Origin: Amycolatopsis japonica
Lineage (GTDB): Bacteria; Actinomycetota; Actinomycetes; Mycobacteriales; Pseudonocardiaceae
DNA: 64,000 nt
Reading direction: 5' to 3'
NCBI RefSeq assembly: GCF_000732925.1
Contig: NZ_CP008953.1
Location: 4,340,001-4,404,000 of the forward strand
Position 1 is the stretch's first letter; the number at the start of each line of letters is the position of its first letter. A model generated the notes under the pieces. The model worked only from the letters and a program-made list of their open reading frames with translations, did not search any database and was not told the origin of the DNA. Shown here piece after piece: positions 33,826 through 41,907 of the stretch. The position numbers were made by a program, and so were the translations under genes.

Positions 33826-35126
33826 GACCGGCGCTCCAGCACCGACTTGCGCAGCAACGGGATGCCGAGCACGATCAGCACCGCCGGAAGGATCGACGCG
33901 CCGAGCAGGATCGCCGTGAGCGCGCTGTCCGGTTGCGCGGCCTTGGCGTCGAGACTGGACTGGTAGCCGCCGAACTGCAGCACCAGCCCCCAGAGCCCCG
34001 GCCCGAGCGCGAGCCCCAGCGTCTCGGACGCGGTCCAGACCCCGGCCGCGACCCCGGCCCTGGTCTCGCCGGTCCGCTCCTCCTCGTCGCTGATCAGGTC
34101 CGGCAGGATCGCCAGCGGGAACACCGAGATCCCGGCGTACCCGACGCCGCAAAAGGCGACGAACACCATCGTGACGGGGAACGGGAACACCTTCGCGCCG
34201 AGAAGACCGAGCAGCCCGATCCCGAATGCGGCCGTCGCGATCCGGAATCCGGCCAGTTTCCCGACGCTCGCCCCGAGCTTCGGCCACAGCGGCATGGTCA
34301 GCAGCGCCGGACCGACGAAGCCGACGAACAGGACCGTCGAGTAGCCGGAGCTGCCGAGGATCCGCTCGGCGAAGAACGGGATGGCGGCCAGCACCGTGCC
34401 GATGCCGAGCGCCTGGATGAAGTAGACGCCGAGCAGCCAGCGGAACGGCCGCCACTGCGCCAGCGTCCGGAGCAGCTCGCGCGGGCTCACCGTGTTCGGC
34501 CGCAGCGCGCCGACGGGAGCGTCCTTGAGCCCGAAGTACACGCCGAGCGTCGCGAGCAGGATGACCACGGCGATGAACAGGCCCATCACCCGGTAGCCGG
34601 CGACACCGCCGATCAGGTCGGTGATCGCGGGCGCGCCGCCACCGGACACCAGGATGGCGACCGCGAGGAAACCGATCCGGACGCTGGTCAGCTTCGTGCG
34701 CTCTTCGGCCGAGTCCGTCAGCTCGGCGGGCAGCGCGTTGAACGGCACCTGGAAGAAGGCGTACGCCGTGGCGCACAACAGGAACACGACGACGACGTAG
34801 ATCGCGTCGGGCACAGGGCCACCGAAGCCGGGGTGCGCGAACAGGGCCGCGAAGAGAATCGCGACGCCGATGCCGCCGTAGAGCAGGAAACGGCGGCGGC
34901 TCCCGGTGCGGACCATGTCCGCGTCCGAGAGCCGTCCCGCGATCGGGTTGAAGAGCACGTCCCACGCTTTGGGAACGAAGACGATCAGGCCGGCCACGCC
35001 CGCCGCGACGCCCATCGTGTCGGTGAGGTACTTCAGGAGGAGCAGGCCGGGAACCGTGCCGAAGGCGCCGGTGACGAACGAGCCGAGCGAGTAGCGGTAC
35101 CTCGTCCGTGCTGGCAGCGATGCCAT
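33822..35126 (-). CDS. MFS transporter, GPH-family-like
   Basis: A 434-residue membrane protein with 12 predicted helices. ATG at 35126 has GAGGAGGATC before it; an open frame continues upstream without a start signal. The motif AWDVLFNPIAGRLSDADMVRTGSRRRF is characteristic of the glycoside-pentoside-hexuronide (GPH) and related cation symporters. Other helices are seen at LLLLKYLTDTMGVAAG, LLYGGIGVAILFAALF, AIYVVVVFLLCATAYAF and LLVLLGAKVFPFPVTMV-like segments. Within this operon it lies between the sphingomyelinase-like and lyase-like genes, so it may import a sphingolipid headgroup, a long-chain base, or another lipid breakdown product. It overlaps the next gene by four bases. The specific substrate is not derivable. 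Confidence 0.88.
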   Translation of the reverse strand: MASLPARTRYRYSLGSFVTGAFGTVPGLLLLKYLTDTMGVAAGVAGLIVFVPKAWDVLFNPIAGRLSDADMVRTGSRRRFLLYGGIGVAILFAALFAHPGFGGPVPDAIYVVVVFLLCATAYAFFQVPFNALPAELTDSAEERTKLTSVRIGFLAVAILVSGGGAPAITDLIGGVAGYRVMGLFIAVVILLATLGVYFGLKDAPVGALRPNTVSPRELLRTLAQWRPFRWLLGVYFIQALGIGTVLAAIPFFAERILGSSGYSTVLFVGFVGPALLTMPLWPKLGASVGKLAGFRIATAAFGIGLLGLLGAKVFPFPVTMVFVAFCGVGYAGISVFPLAILPDLISDEEERTGETRAGVAAGVWTASETLGLALGPGLWGLVLQFGGYQSSLDAKAAQPDSALTAILLGASILPAVLIVLGIPLLRKSVLERRS

Positions 35127-35160
35127 GATCCTCCTCGAGGCGATTCTCCCGATGAAGGCC

Positions 35161-36120
35161 TCAGTATTGGATCTTGGCCACCACCGGGTAGTGGTCGGAG
35201 GGAATCGTGCCACCGTCGTAATGCACGAGCTGTACCGGGCCGACAGCGGCGAGTGGACGGCCGCCCGCGCGTACGGCGCCGACGTAGTCCAGCGAGTCGC
35301 GGTAGGTCGCCGGAACGGACTTCGCCGCATTGGGGTTCGTCGCCGCGTCGAAGGTGTACGCGCCTTCGCCCGTCGTGCGGAGAACGCCGTCGAGGAAGGC
35401 CTCACCTTGCTGAACCTGGGTCCGGCCGAGGGAATCCTTGCGCGCTTGCCCCGCCCAGTACTCGATGTTCAGGTCGCCCGCGATGACGACCGGCTCCCCG
35501 GCGGGGGCGTATTTCGTGACCAGGTCCCGGATCTCGCCGAGCTGGGCCATCCGGACGTCGTGCGCCTTCGGCAGCGTCTCCGGCCCCTCGTCGGCCTGCA
35601 TGTGGGTGCCCGCGATCCAGACCGGCTTGCCGGCGACGACCAGACGGGCGAGCGCGGCGCCCTTGTTCGACAGGTAGTCCGCGGTGCCGGAGTAGGAATT
35701 GCGGAAGACCAGCTGGTGCTGTTCGGTCACCGGCGCCTTGCTCAGCACGGTGACCCCGCCGTTGACCACGATCGGGGAATTCGAGCAGTTGCCGTTCACC
35801 GTGGTCCAGCCCGGTGACGTGGAGCAGTACTGCCCGACGAGCGGGGTCTGATGCGGCCAGACGTCCTTCAGCCGGTTCCGCATTTCCTCCGCCTGGGCGC
35901 TGAAAGCCTCGTCCAGGACGACGACGTCGGCGTCGTTCGCGCGGATGACGGCCTCCGCCGCGCGGGCGCGCGCCTGCTTGTCCGCGGTGTTCGGGCTGGC
36001 GATCCAGGGCAGCTGCCAGATGTTGAACGCCATGACCTTCACCGTGACCGCCGCTTGGGCGGGGACGGCGGTTCCGGCGAGCAAGGCGGCGGCGATGGCG
36101 AGTACGGCGAGCTTCCGCAC
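35161..36120 (-). CDS. secreted endonuclease/exonuclease/phosphatase-family phosphodiesterase, sphingomyelinase-like
   Basis: The 319-residue protein has a signal peptide (VRKLAVLAIAAALLAGTAVP then AQA) from the GTG at 36120, with AAAGGG upstream. The EEP fold is complete: KVMAFNIWQLPWI, VVLDEAFSAQAEEM (metal-binding Glu), GTHMQADEG, GDLNIEYW and a final SDHYPVV, which has the catalytic histidine. The DEAF motif and a conserved pair of cysteines (QYCSTSPGW, GNCSN) are typical of bacterial neutral sphingomyelinase C. It would split sphingomyelin or a related phosphosphingolipid to ceramide outside the cell. It starts 17 bases after the neutral ceramidase stop in the same operon, which supports this role. 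Confidence 0.85.
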   Translation of the reverse strand: MRKLAVLAIAAALLAGTAVPAQAAVTVKVMAFNIWQLPWIASPNTADKQARARAAEAVIRANDADVVVLDEAFSAQAEEMRNRLKDVWPHQTPLVGQYCSTSPGWTTVNGNCSNSPIVVNGGVTVLSKAPVTEQHQLVFRNSYSGTADYLSNKGAALARLVVAGKPVWIAGTHMQADEGPETLPKAHDVRMAQLGEIRDLVTKYAPAGEPVVIAGDLNIEYWAGQARKDSLGRTQVQQGEAFLDGVLRTTGEGAYTFDAATNPNAAKSVPATYRDSLDYVGAVRAGGRPLAAVGPVQLVHYDGGTIPSDHYPVVAKIQY

Positions 36121-36137
36121 GAAGGACCCTTTCGGTG

Positions 36138-38153
36138 TCAGGAAACGACGAACGTCCGCGAAGTCCCGCTGAACGCGGAGATCGCCCCGTTCCAGCCGTT
36201 CTTCCAGTTGCCGAAGTGGACCACGCGATATTTGCCGATCGGGGCGTTCGCGGGGATCTTCCAGTGGACGACGGCTTTCGATTCGGCGACGAACGTCCGC
36301 GCCCAGTGGTATTTCGTGTCCCAGTCGCCGTCGTCGGCGTGGCGGACCCACTTGCCGTCGACCAGCCGCTGGATCTCCAGGAACGTGCCGCCGCGCCGGA
36401 GGTCGTTCTTCGGATGCCCGGTGACGAACTCGACCGCGACCTGCTCGCCGCGCGCGTAGGTGCTCTTCGCGTCGGCCAGGACGTCACCGAAGCTCTTGAA
36501 CGCGGGCGGGCTGTCGAAGACCACGCCGGGCTGGAAGTTGATCAGCTTGCCGCGCAGATCCCGCGGCGTCGGACCGTGCGGAACCGAGGTCCCCGCCTTC
36601 ATCGCGGCCGCCAGTTTGGCGAATTCCTGCTGGTACGCGGGAAGTGTGTAGCGGCCGTAGAGGGTCGACGCGCCTTCGTACTGCTGCGAGTCGTACTCCT
36701 CCGGAGTGGTGACGTACTGACTGTAGGCGTTGGAGTAGCCCTGGACGAGCACGTTCTCCAGCGGGACGCCGAGTTCGGCGGCGACGGTGCGGCGCAAGCG
36801 CAGCCCGGAGACGATGGTCAGTTCGGCCGGTACGGCCACGAGGTGCAGCTGCCCGATCCGGACGAGCTGCAGCGGCAGCACTTCCGGCGTCCACGGATAC
36901 GGCTTCATCGCGCCGAACGGCACCGCGATCACCTTCGGCGCGTGCGCGTCGGCGAGTGCCTGCGGGATCGGCGCGTCGATGCCGCCGAGCCAGTCGATGA
37001 ACGGGTTCTTCACCCCTTCCGGCAGCGGCAGACCGGGGCCGTCCTCGCGGCTGCCCGCCAGCATCGAGACGCCGATCGCGGCCGTGCAGGTGCGCTGCGG
37101 CCGCCCGTTCGGCGTGTACTTCGCGTCGACGGCCACGTCGGACATGTCCACGTAGCACATCCGGTGGTCGACGCCACCCGTCACGGTCTCGGCGGCGGCG
37201 TCGAAGGCGCTCTTCGCCGCGCGGAACTGGAGGTCGCCGATGGTGCGGGTGTTCTCGAACTCGGTTTCGGGCGTGCCGGGTTGGAGGTTCAGGTTCGGGC
37301 TCATGTCGCCGGTGTTGGTCTGCGGGAACGCGGCGACGAACCGCGGGTTCCCGTCGAGGTAGCGCACGCCGGCGTGGTCGTGCTCCCACTCGTAGGCGGC
37401 GTACCCCTTGTTGTCGCCGCTGATCAGGTGGTTGCCGTTGCTCATCGACGTCCCGTGCGTGGCGAACCAGCTGATCGCGCCGACGTCGACGCCGTTCTGG
37501 CTGAACCGCAGCACTGTGACGGCCGGGTCGATCGCCTGCGGGAAGTGGTCCTTGTCGGCCTGGGGGTTCAGGTCGAAGGCCTTGCGGGAGCGGTTGACGC
37601 TCGCCTTGGTGAGCTCGGCGCGGCCGAGCCGGATCGACCCGGGCGCGAGGTTCGCGTGCGCCCGGCTGATCGCCTCGAAGATCCCGTCGACGACGGCGTC
37701 GTAGACCTCCTGCTGGAAGCCGAGGATCGCCAGATCGTAAGCGGCGTAATGGGAATCCCCGCCGCAAGCGGAGTGGGTGTGCGTGGCGTTGAGCAGCACG
37801 TTCTGTTCGGTGTACAGGTCGCCGTACGCGGACTGGAGCTTGCGCAGCACGCCCTGGTGGACCGACTGGAACAGCGCGCCGAGGTCGGCGGTGACGAAGG
37901 CGATCCGCTTGGCTCCGTCGTCGACCACGAAGGCCCGCGCCCGGGTGCGGAGGTGGATGCCGGCGGTCTGCTGCTGCGGCATCGAGTAACCCATCATGCC
38001 GTTCTCGGCGGCCGGGCCGGTGACGTCGGAGATGCCGACGCCGACGCGGAAACCCTTCGACGGCGCCGCTTGCGCCTGCTGGGTGCCGAGCATGCTCGCC
38101 GCGACGGGCAACGCCGCCGCACCCGCGAGAACCCGCCTCCGGCTCACCGTCAT
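36138..38153 (-). CDS. neutral ceramidase, Tat-exported
   Basis: A 671-residue neutral/alkaline non-lysosomal ceramidase. The ATG at 38153 with GGGAGGTG upstream opens a twin-arginine signal, MTVSRRRVLAGAAALPVA, cleaved after AQA. The catalytic serine is Ser285 in QTNTGDMSPN. Zinc-binding histidines are in LNATHTHSACGG and ISWFATHGTSMSN. The C-terminal beta domain (VRHADDGDWDTKYHW, WKIPANAPIGKYRVVHFGNWK) is the family's immunoglobulin-like extension. It hydrolyses ceramide to a fatty acid and sphingosine outside the membrane. It is the first gene of a four-gene operon with sphingomyelinase-like, transporter and lyase-like genes. A long palindrome lies upstream of its start. Confidence 0.95.
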   Translation of the reverse strand: MTVSRRRVLAGAAALPVAASMLGTQQAQAAPSKGFRVGVGISDVTGPAAENGMMGYSMPQQQTAGIHLRTRARAFVVDDGAKRIAFVTADLGALFQSVHQGVLRKLQSAYGDLYTEQNVLLNATHTHSACGGDSHYAAYDLAILGFQQEVYDAVVDGIFEAISRAHANLAPGSIRLGRAELTKASVNRSRKAFDLNPQADKDHFPQAIDPAVTVLRFSQNGVDVGAISWFATHGTSMSNGNHLISGDNKGYAAYEWEHDHAGVRYLDGNPRFVAAFPQTNTGDMSPNLNLQPGTPETEFENTRTIGDLQFRAAKSAFDAAAETVTGGVDHRMCYVDMSDVAVDAKYTPNGRPQRTCTAAIGVSMLAGSREDGPGLPLPEGVKNPFIDWLGGIDAPIPQALADAHAPKVIAVPFGAMKPYPWTPEVLPLQLVRIGQLHLVAVPAELTIVSGLRLRRTVAAELGVPLENVLVQGYSNAYSQYVTTPEEYDSQQYEGASTLYGRYTLPAYQQEFAKLAAAMKAGTSVPHGPTPRDLRGKLINFQPGVVFDSPPAFKSFGDVLADAKSTYARGEQVAVEFVTGHPKNDLRRGGTFLEIQRLVDGKWVRHADDGDWDTKYHWARTFVAESKAVVHWKIPANAPIGKYRVVHFGNWKNGWNGAISAFSGTSRTFVVS

Positions 38154-38164
38154 GAGTCGCACCT

Positions 38165-38205
38165 CCCGGCCACGAACATGAACCGACTTCATGTTCGTGG
38201 CCGGG
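38165..38205. promoter_or_regulatory. 18-bp-arm palindrome upstream of the ceramidase gene
   Basis: Perfect arms 38165-38182 and 38188-38205 (CCCGGCCACGAACATGAA and its complement) with loop CCGAC, 11 bases before the ceramidase start. It could be the operator of the sphingolipid operon or a 5'-leader hairpin. Confidence 0.55.
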
Positions 38206-38280
38206 ACGCTACGTGATGGGCCTCACTGCCGCAACCCCACGAAAGGCGCGACCCGCCACGCCACCGCCGCACTCGCTTTG

Positions 38281-38339
38281 AAGTACATGAAGGCCCCCTT
38301 CCTTGCGCTAGACGCAAGGAAGGGGGCCTTCATGTACTT
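38281..38339. terminator. 27-bp-arm palindrome of the TGAAGGCC family
   Basis: Perfect arms 38281-38307 and 38313-38339, loop CTAGA as at 2334-2398. It lies between the ceramidase operon promoter and the phage-derived segment, and it may mark the left end of that insertion. Confidence 0.65.
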
Positions 38340-38389
38340 GGGGAAGGCGTGAAGGTCCCTCGGCTGCGCCACGGTTCCGCCTCGACAGC

Positions 38390-38437
38390 GACAGAGCCCC
38401 GGTTACACCCTCCCCCTCATGTAGCCGGGGCTCTGTC
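38390..38437. terminator. hairpin before the HNH gene
   Basis: Arms GACAGAGCCCCGG at 38390-38402 and complement at 38425-38437, with a 22-base loop. It lies between the flank and the HNH gene and is typical of phage intergenic terminators. Confidence 0.55.
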
Positions 38438-38474
38438 GTGCCTCGCCCCCGTACCGACAGGACGGGGCTTTCTC

Positions 38475-38741
38475 ATGTCCGCATGGTCTGGCAGCGATCG
38501 CGCCGCCCGTCTCCCACGCACCTGGCCCACGATCCGGCGCCGTGTCCTTCGATGTGATCCGACGTGCCGCGTGTGCTGGTCCGCGCCGGCAACCGAGGTC
38601 GATCACATCGTGCCCGGCGACGACCACCGCGAGACCAACCTGCAAGGCATCTGCTCACCGTGTCATGCGAGCAAGAGCGGACGGGAAGGCGGACGCGCTG
38701 CCCGTCCGCGCGCCGACCACCCGAACCGCATCCCGGTCTGA
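38475..38741 (+). CDS. phage-type HNH endonuclease
   Basis: The 88-residue protein starts MSAWSGSDRAARLPRTWPTI, which is the usual beginning of small actinophage HNH enzymes. The HNH zinc-finger motif follows: CDPTCRVC, ATEVDHIVPGDDH, NLQGICSPCHASKSGREG. Catalytic histidine (VDHIV), asparagine (NLQ) and the final CxxCH with HxxxK are present, so the protein may be active. In phages such enzymes often sit beside the terminase genes and assist DNA packaging. Here no terminase is found, consistent with deletion of the rest. The following 230 bases contain only a possible 30-codon frame at 38757. Confidence 0.85.
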   Translation: MSAWSGSDRAARLPRTWPTIRRRVLRCDPTCRVCWSAPATEVDHIVPGDDHRETNLQGICSPCHASKSGREGGRAARPRADHPNRIPV

Positions 38742-38756
38742 TCGAAAGGTGACCAC

Positions 38757-38849
38757 ATGCGCGTGAAGCTGTTGCGGCGGACGGCGTTCGCCACGTACTG
38801 CCCCTGGAAGGGGGTGACCCCCGCGCCACGGCCGCCGCACACCGGTTAG
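38757..38849 (+). CDS. possible 30-residue phage peptide
   Basis: A short frame of 30 codons begins 15 bases after the HNH stop with AAAGGTG before the ATG. The product is basic (MRVKLLRRTAFATYCPWKGV plus ten residues) and unrecognised. The ribosome-binding site supports it, but length and lack of homologues known to me make it uncertain. The stretch 38850-38972 holds nothing further. Confidence 0.3.
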   Translation: MRVKLLRRTAFATYCPWKGVTPAPRPPHTG

Positions 38850-38972
38850 GCACAGCACCTCGCGGTGTGTACGAAACTCGGGCGATTTCGGCACCGCCCA
38901 GATGCCGGCCGCAGGGCCTCCTGTTGTGGCGCACGCGCCACGAACCTTTGACCCGGCCTGGAGGGCGGAACG

Positions 38973-39338
38973 TCACTTTATGGTGAACGTGCGGCTGTAG
39001 TTCACGTTGAGCTCAGCGGACTCGATTTTCAGCACGTGATCACCGGGGACGGCATCGGCGTTTGCTACTAGGGACGTAATGAGCGGGTCTGATCCACTGG
39101 CGACTCCATACGTCAACGGGACGATGGTTCCTTGCGGACCCTCTACGGAAACGCTGAATAGCTCAGGAAACTGGGAATTGAGTGCGAGGGGGCGACTGCC
39201 GAGCCCCTTGCTCGGCTGCTTCTCGACAATCAACGTGATGTGAAGAAAGTTCTCACTTGAGGACAGACCGCCATGCCAGGTGTGCACGCCTTCCGAGCGT
39301 GCAACAGTCTCGGCAGGGACCAGGCTCAATGTAGTCAT
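38973..39338 (-). CDS. hypothetical protein in the phage-derived segment
   Basis: A 121-residue protein not recognised. It has no signal peptide, no transmembrane helix and no cysteine. The sequence is rich in hydrophobic beta-type stretches (FLHITLIVEKQPSKG, LFSVSVEGPQGTIVPLTYGV, GDHVLKIESAELNVNYSRTF), consistent with a small beta-sandwich. Base composition is lower in GC than the host genes on either side, as is that of the gene at 39513, which suggests they arrived together with or after the phage segment. The start ATG at 39338 has no strong Shine-Dalgarno sequence. A gap of 174 bases without signals separates the two genes. Confidence 0.55.
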   Translation of the reverse strand: MTTLSLVPAETVARSEGVHTWHGGLSSSENFLHITLIVEKQPSKGLGSRPLALNSQFPELFSVSVEGPQGTIVPLTYGVASGSDPLITSLVANADAVPGDHVLKIESAELNVNYSRTFTIK

Positions 39339-39512
39339 AACTCATGGTATCCAGCTCGCGTCAGGTCCGCATCCGGCGTCGACCCCGTTGAAATCCCAGC
39401 CTGGAAGGGGGAGGGTTGGCGAGTCGACGCCGGGACGAACGTCGACCTAGCCGATAAAGGTGCAGCCCACTGTCACAGCGGTTCCCGAGCGGGAGAAACC
39501 TTCGCCTCGAAG

Positions 39513-39980
39513 TTAGCCTTCGCCGTATGGCGTCCACGCACTGTTATTGTTATTCGAGCACAGGAACGAATTTCCCAGCACTGTCGGCTGCTGAGACACC
39601 CCAGCTCCACTGACCGAACCCGCCTCATCGAGGTATCCTGCGGGGTCAGTGGTGAAAATCTTGGCCCTGACAGTGTACTCGACCGGCTCTGTGCAGAATG
39701 CTTTGAAGCCGTAATGAACGGCTGTTGCGGTGCCAATGGCTACAATCGACGGCTGGATAAATGTCATATGACAGACCCCGGCCTCATCTGTCGATCCAGA
39801 TTTTTTGAATTGGATATCCCACGTATCGACGCCGGTCTGTTCAACTCCTGGAGAACCAGGAGACAGGTCCAATTTCGGCATTCCCGACGAGACTGAGACG
39901 CCGGTCGTGAACGCCGCAGCCGCGCCCAGCGTGAGTGCAAGAACACCAGTACGCAGCAAGAATCGCGACAATCTAGACAT
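39513..39980 (-). CDS. secreted hypothetical protein in the phage-derived segment
   Basis: The 155-residue protein has a signal peptide (MSRLSRFLLRTGVLALTLGA then AAAFTTG) and is predicted to be exported. The start ATG at 39980 has a GAGGGG sequence about ten bases upstream. The mature part includes DTWDIQFKKSGSTDEAGVCH, FCTEPVEYTVRAKIFTTDPAG and SFLCSNNNNSAW, with three cysteines. It is not recognised. Its GC content is below that of the chromosome. Gene type and location are compatible with a phage cargo or a later insertion. The 250 bases between this start and the broken Mom gene show only promoter-like sequence. Confidence 0.6.
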   Translation of the reverse strand: MSRLSRFLLRTGVLALTLGAAAAFTTGVSVSSGMPKLDLSPGSPGVEQTGVDTWDIQFKKSGSTDEAGVCHMTFIQPSIVAIGTATAVHYGFKAFCTEPVEYTVRAKIFTTDPAGYLDEAGSVSGAGVSQQPTVLGNSFLCSNNNNSAWTPYGEG

Positions 39981-40231
39981 CTGAAATCCACCCCTCTTGG
40001 CAGAAAGTTGTGAACAACTTTCCAACCCTCCCAAATTCAAGGTAGTCGCCAACGCGGTTTCGGGTCGATACGCCAGTCGAGTGATCTTGAAACGACGGAT
40101 CGTGCCTGGTGAGACCGCTTGGACCTCCGGCTCCTGGCCGCAACGCTCTGCGTCGAAGGTCGTGCACGGCCAAGGAAGGCGGTGCCGCCCAGTGAATCTG
40201 TTGTCCTGCACTCAACGAAAGAAGGCCGCGC

Positions 40232-40943
40232 CTGAACCCGACTTCCGTCCGAGCACTGTCGTCCCTCGGCTCGACCAGCTCTCCGCCCGCACCGTTGCCC
40301 GACGACAGCGTGACGCGACCGCTGCCGGGCGGACCACACGCTGACCCGTCCGTCCCGCTGCCGGTCGCGCCGTGCCACTGGTCCGCCGCGCAGTACGCCG
40401 TCCTGCGCTGGCACTAATCGCAGAAGATGCCGAGAAGCAAGCTCGCGCCGTTCGGGATCTGGGAACACGGAGAGTTCGTCGGCGTGATCATCTTCGGCCG
40501 CAGCGCCGCCGCTGCCAGGGCGGCGGTGGCGCTCCGGCAGCATGAGCACCCGGTCACGCAGATTCTCGCCGCCAGCCTCCGTCAGCTCCGCGCCGCCTGT
40601 CCTGGCCTTCGGCTGATCGTGTCCTATGCCGACACAGCCCAGGGGCACCATGGCGGGCTATCAGGCCGGTAACTGGACCTGCATCGGCACGACCGCGCCC
40701 ACCAACGCCTCCTATGTCGTGCACGGGCAGCTCGTGCACGGCCCCACCCTGCGACACATGGCCGTGCACCGCCCAGCAGGGGAAACCGCGGAAGCCTTCG
40801 TGCGCCGCACCATCGACCCCGGCGTCACGCGGGTGATCGAGCGCACGGTGAAACACCGCTACCTCTACCCGCTCAACCGCTCGACCCGCCGCCAGGTCAC
40901 CGCACTGGCGAAGCCCTACCCCGAGAGGGAACCTGCCGAATGA
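40232..40943 (+). pseudogene. broken Mom-like DNA modification protein gene
   Basis: Two frames together spell a protein related to phage Mom, the adenine modification enzyme. In the first frame, PCHWSAAQYAVLRWH runs into a TAA stop at 40419-40421 and continues SQKMPRSKLAPFGIWEHGEF, VGVIIFGR, then ALRQHEHPVTQILAASLRQL, CPGLRLIVSYADTAQGHHGG. At 40660 the frame shifts; the other frame gives YQAGNWTCIGTTAPTNASYV, VIERTVKHRYLYPLNRSTRR and the usual end AKPYPE. About 20-25 residues seem deleted after FGR, where family members carry a conserved GLD/CELVR-like stretch as I remember them. One nonsense change, one frameshift and a probable deletion mean the gene is dead. The 5' end is uncertain. Confidence 0.75.
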
Positions 40944-41644
40944 CACCGAGGACCAACTCCGACCAGATCCCCGGCAGCGTCGGCCTGCTTACACCTCCGG
41001 AGAAAGACCGCTACCGGGAACGCTTCGCCGTCCTGGTCGAATGCGCCGACGCGACCACCCAGGCCGCCGAGTCCTACCGCGCCGCGCGAATCAAGGCGCT
41101 GTTCAACGCCACCGACGACCAGGCCACCCGGTTCGAGCTCGAGGTCGAGGACGACCGGTGGCGCGAACGGGTACTGACTTCGCTTCCAGTCACCAGTACT
41201 CGTACCGTCGCCCGGCTCGTCGGTGCCGGTCTCGACCTCGTCCGTATCCTGAACCAGACCGGTCCAGGAGTCGCGGCGGCCTCGGTCCGGCACACTCTCG
41301 CCGCCGGGCGGTCCCGCGTGGAACGGGCGACCGCCGCCGATCCGGCCGCGCGCGGATGGCTGCGGGTCACCGACGGCGACCCGTGTTGGTGGTGCGCGAT
41401 GCTCGCCAGTCGCGGAGCCGTGTACCTATCCCGAGAATCCGCCAGTACTCGAGGTGGCACCGAGGACGAGTGCCACGACGGCTGCGGCTGCCAACCAGAG
41501 CCGTTCTTCCACATGCCCGTGATCCCGGACACCACACGCGAGTTCGCCGCCCTGTGGACCGACTCCACACAAGGGCTGTCCGGCAAGGACGCCCGCCTCG
41601 CGTTCCGCCGTGCCTACGAAGCGCGCCGCGCGAACGCCTCCTGA
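40940..41644 (+). CDS. phage MuF/VG15-like minor head protein
   Basis: A 234-residue protein whose ATG overlaps the preceding stop (ATGA), with a GAGAGGGAACC ribosome-binding stretch. The N-terminal helices (RYRERFAVLVECADATTQAA, RARIKALFNATDDQATRFEL-like) are followed by the typical central block VRHTLAAGRSRVERATAADP and GWLRVTDGDPCWWCAMLASRGAVY, then ECHDGCGCQPEPFF. The CWWC..HDxCxC layout is that of the MuF / VG15 capsid-associated proteins of actinophages, which lie beside the portal gene. Neither portal nor capsid gene is present. The frame is intact and full length, so the remnant may have decayed recently, or the protein may be kept for another role. Confidence 0.8.
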   Translation: MTPRTNSDQIPGSVGLLTPPEKDRYRERFAVLVECADATTQAAESYRAARIKALFNATDDQATRFELEVEDDRWRERVLTSLPVTSTRTVARLVGAGLDLVRILNQTGPGVAAASVRHTLAAGRSRVERATAADPAARGWLRVTDGDPCWWCAMLASRGAVYLSRESASTRGGTEDECHDGCGCQPEPFFHMPVIPDTTREFAALWTDSTQGLSGKDARLAFRRAYEARRANAS

Positions 41645-41755
41645 CCGGCCGCCCGCCCGGATTCCGAGGACAGCCCCCTGACTGCTTCCTGTCCCACCGC
41701 GGAAACCGGGCCGGCAGGCCATCTCACCTCGCTCAACACCAGCACGGAGGACCGC

Positions 41756-41877
41756 TTGACCGATACCACCACCGGCACCCCGACCGCCGACGACACGGTC
41801 GCCACCGCACCCGAGGCGGCGGCACCGCCGCCCGCCCCAGGCCGGCTGCGGCGGCCGAGAAGCCCACGGAGCAGTAG
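41756..41877 (+). pseudogene. fragment of a phage scaffold-like protein gene
   Basis: A TTG at 41756 with GGAGG five bases upstream starts TDTTTGTPTADDTVATAPEAA, typical of Thr/Ala/Pro-rich N-termini of actinophage scaffold proteins. The frame shifts after about 28 codons; the neighbouring frame ends AAAAEKPTEQ at a TAG (41875-41877). Beyond this the host sequence begins, so the fragment marks the right end of the phage segment. Confidence 0.5.
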
Positions 41878-41907
41878 GTGCCTTGCCACTCACGAGGCCG
41901 GGAGCGG

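Larger units (their letters stand above)
38349..41880. mobile_element. decayed phage-derived segment
   Basis: Phage-type genes occur in order: an HNH endonuclease (38475), a broken Mom-like DNA modification gene (40232-40943), a MuF/VG15-like head protein (40940-41644) and the first codons of a scaffold-like protein (41756). Two small minus-strand genes of lower GC (38973, 39513) lie in between. No integrase, capsid, terminase or attachment repeat is visible. Host genes resume with the LLM oxidoreductase at 41908. The ends are estimated from gene content. Confidence 0.7.

Noticed and set aside
38341..38475. Phage attachment site at the left end of the phage segment
   Set aside because: I looked for a direct repeat of this stretch near 41880-41907 and found none longer than a few bases.
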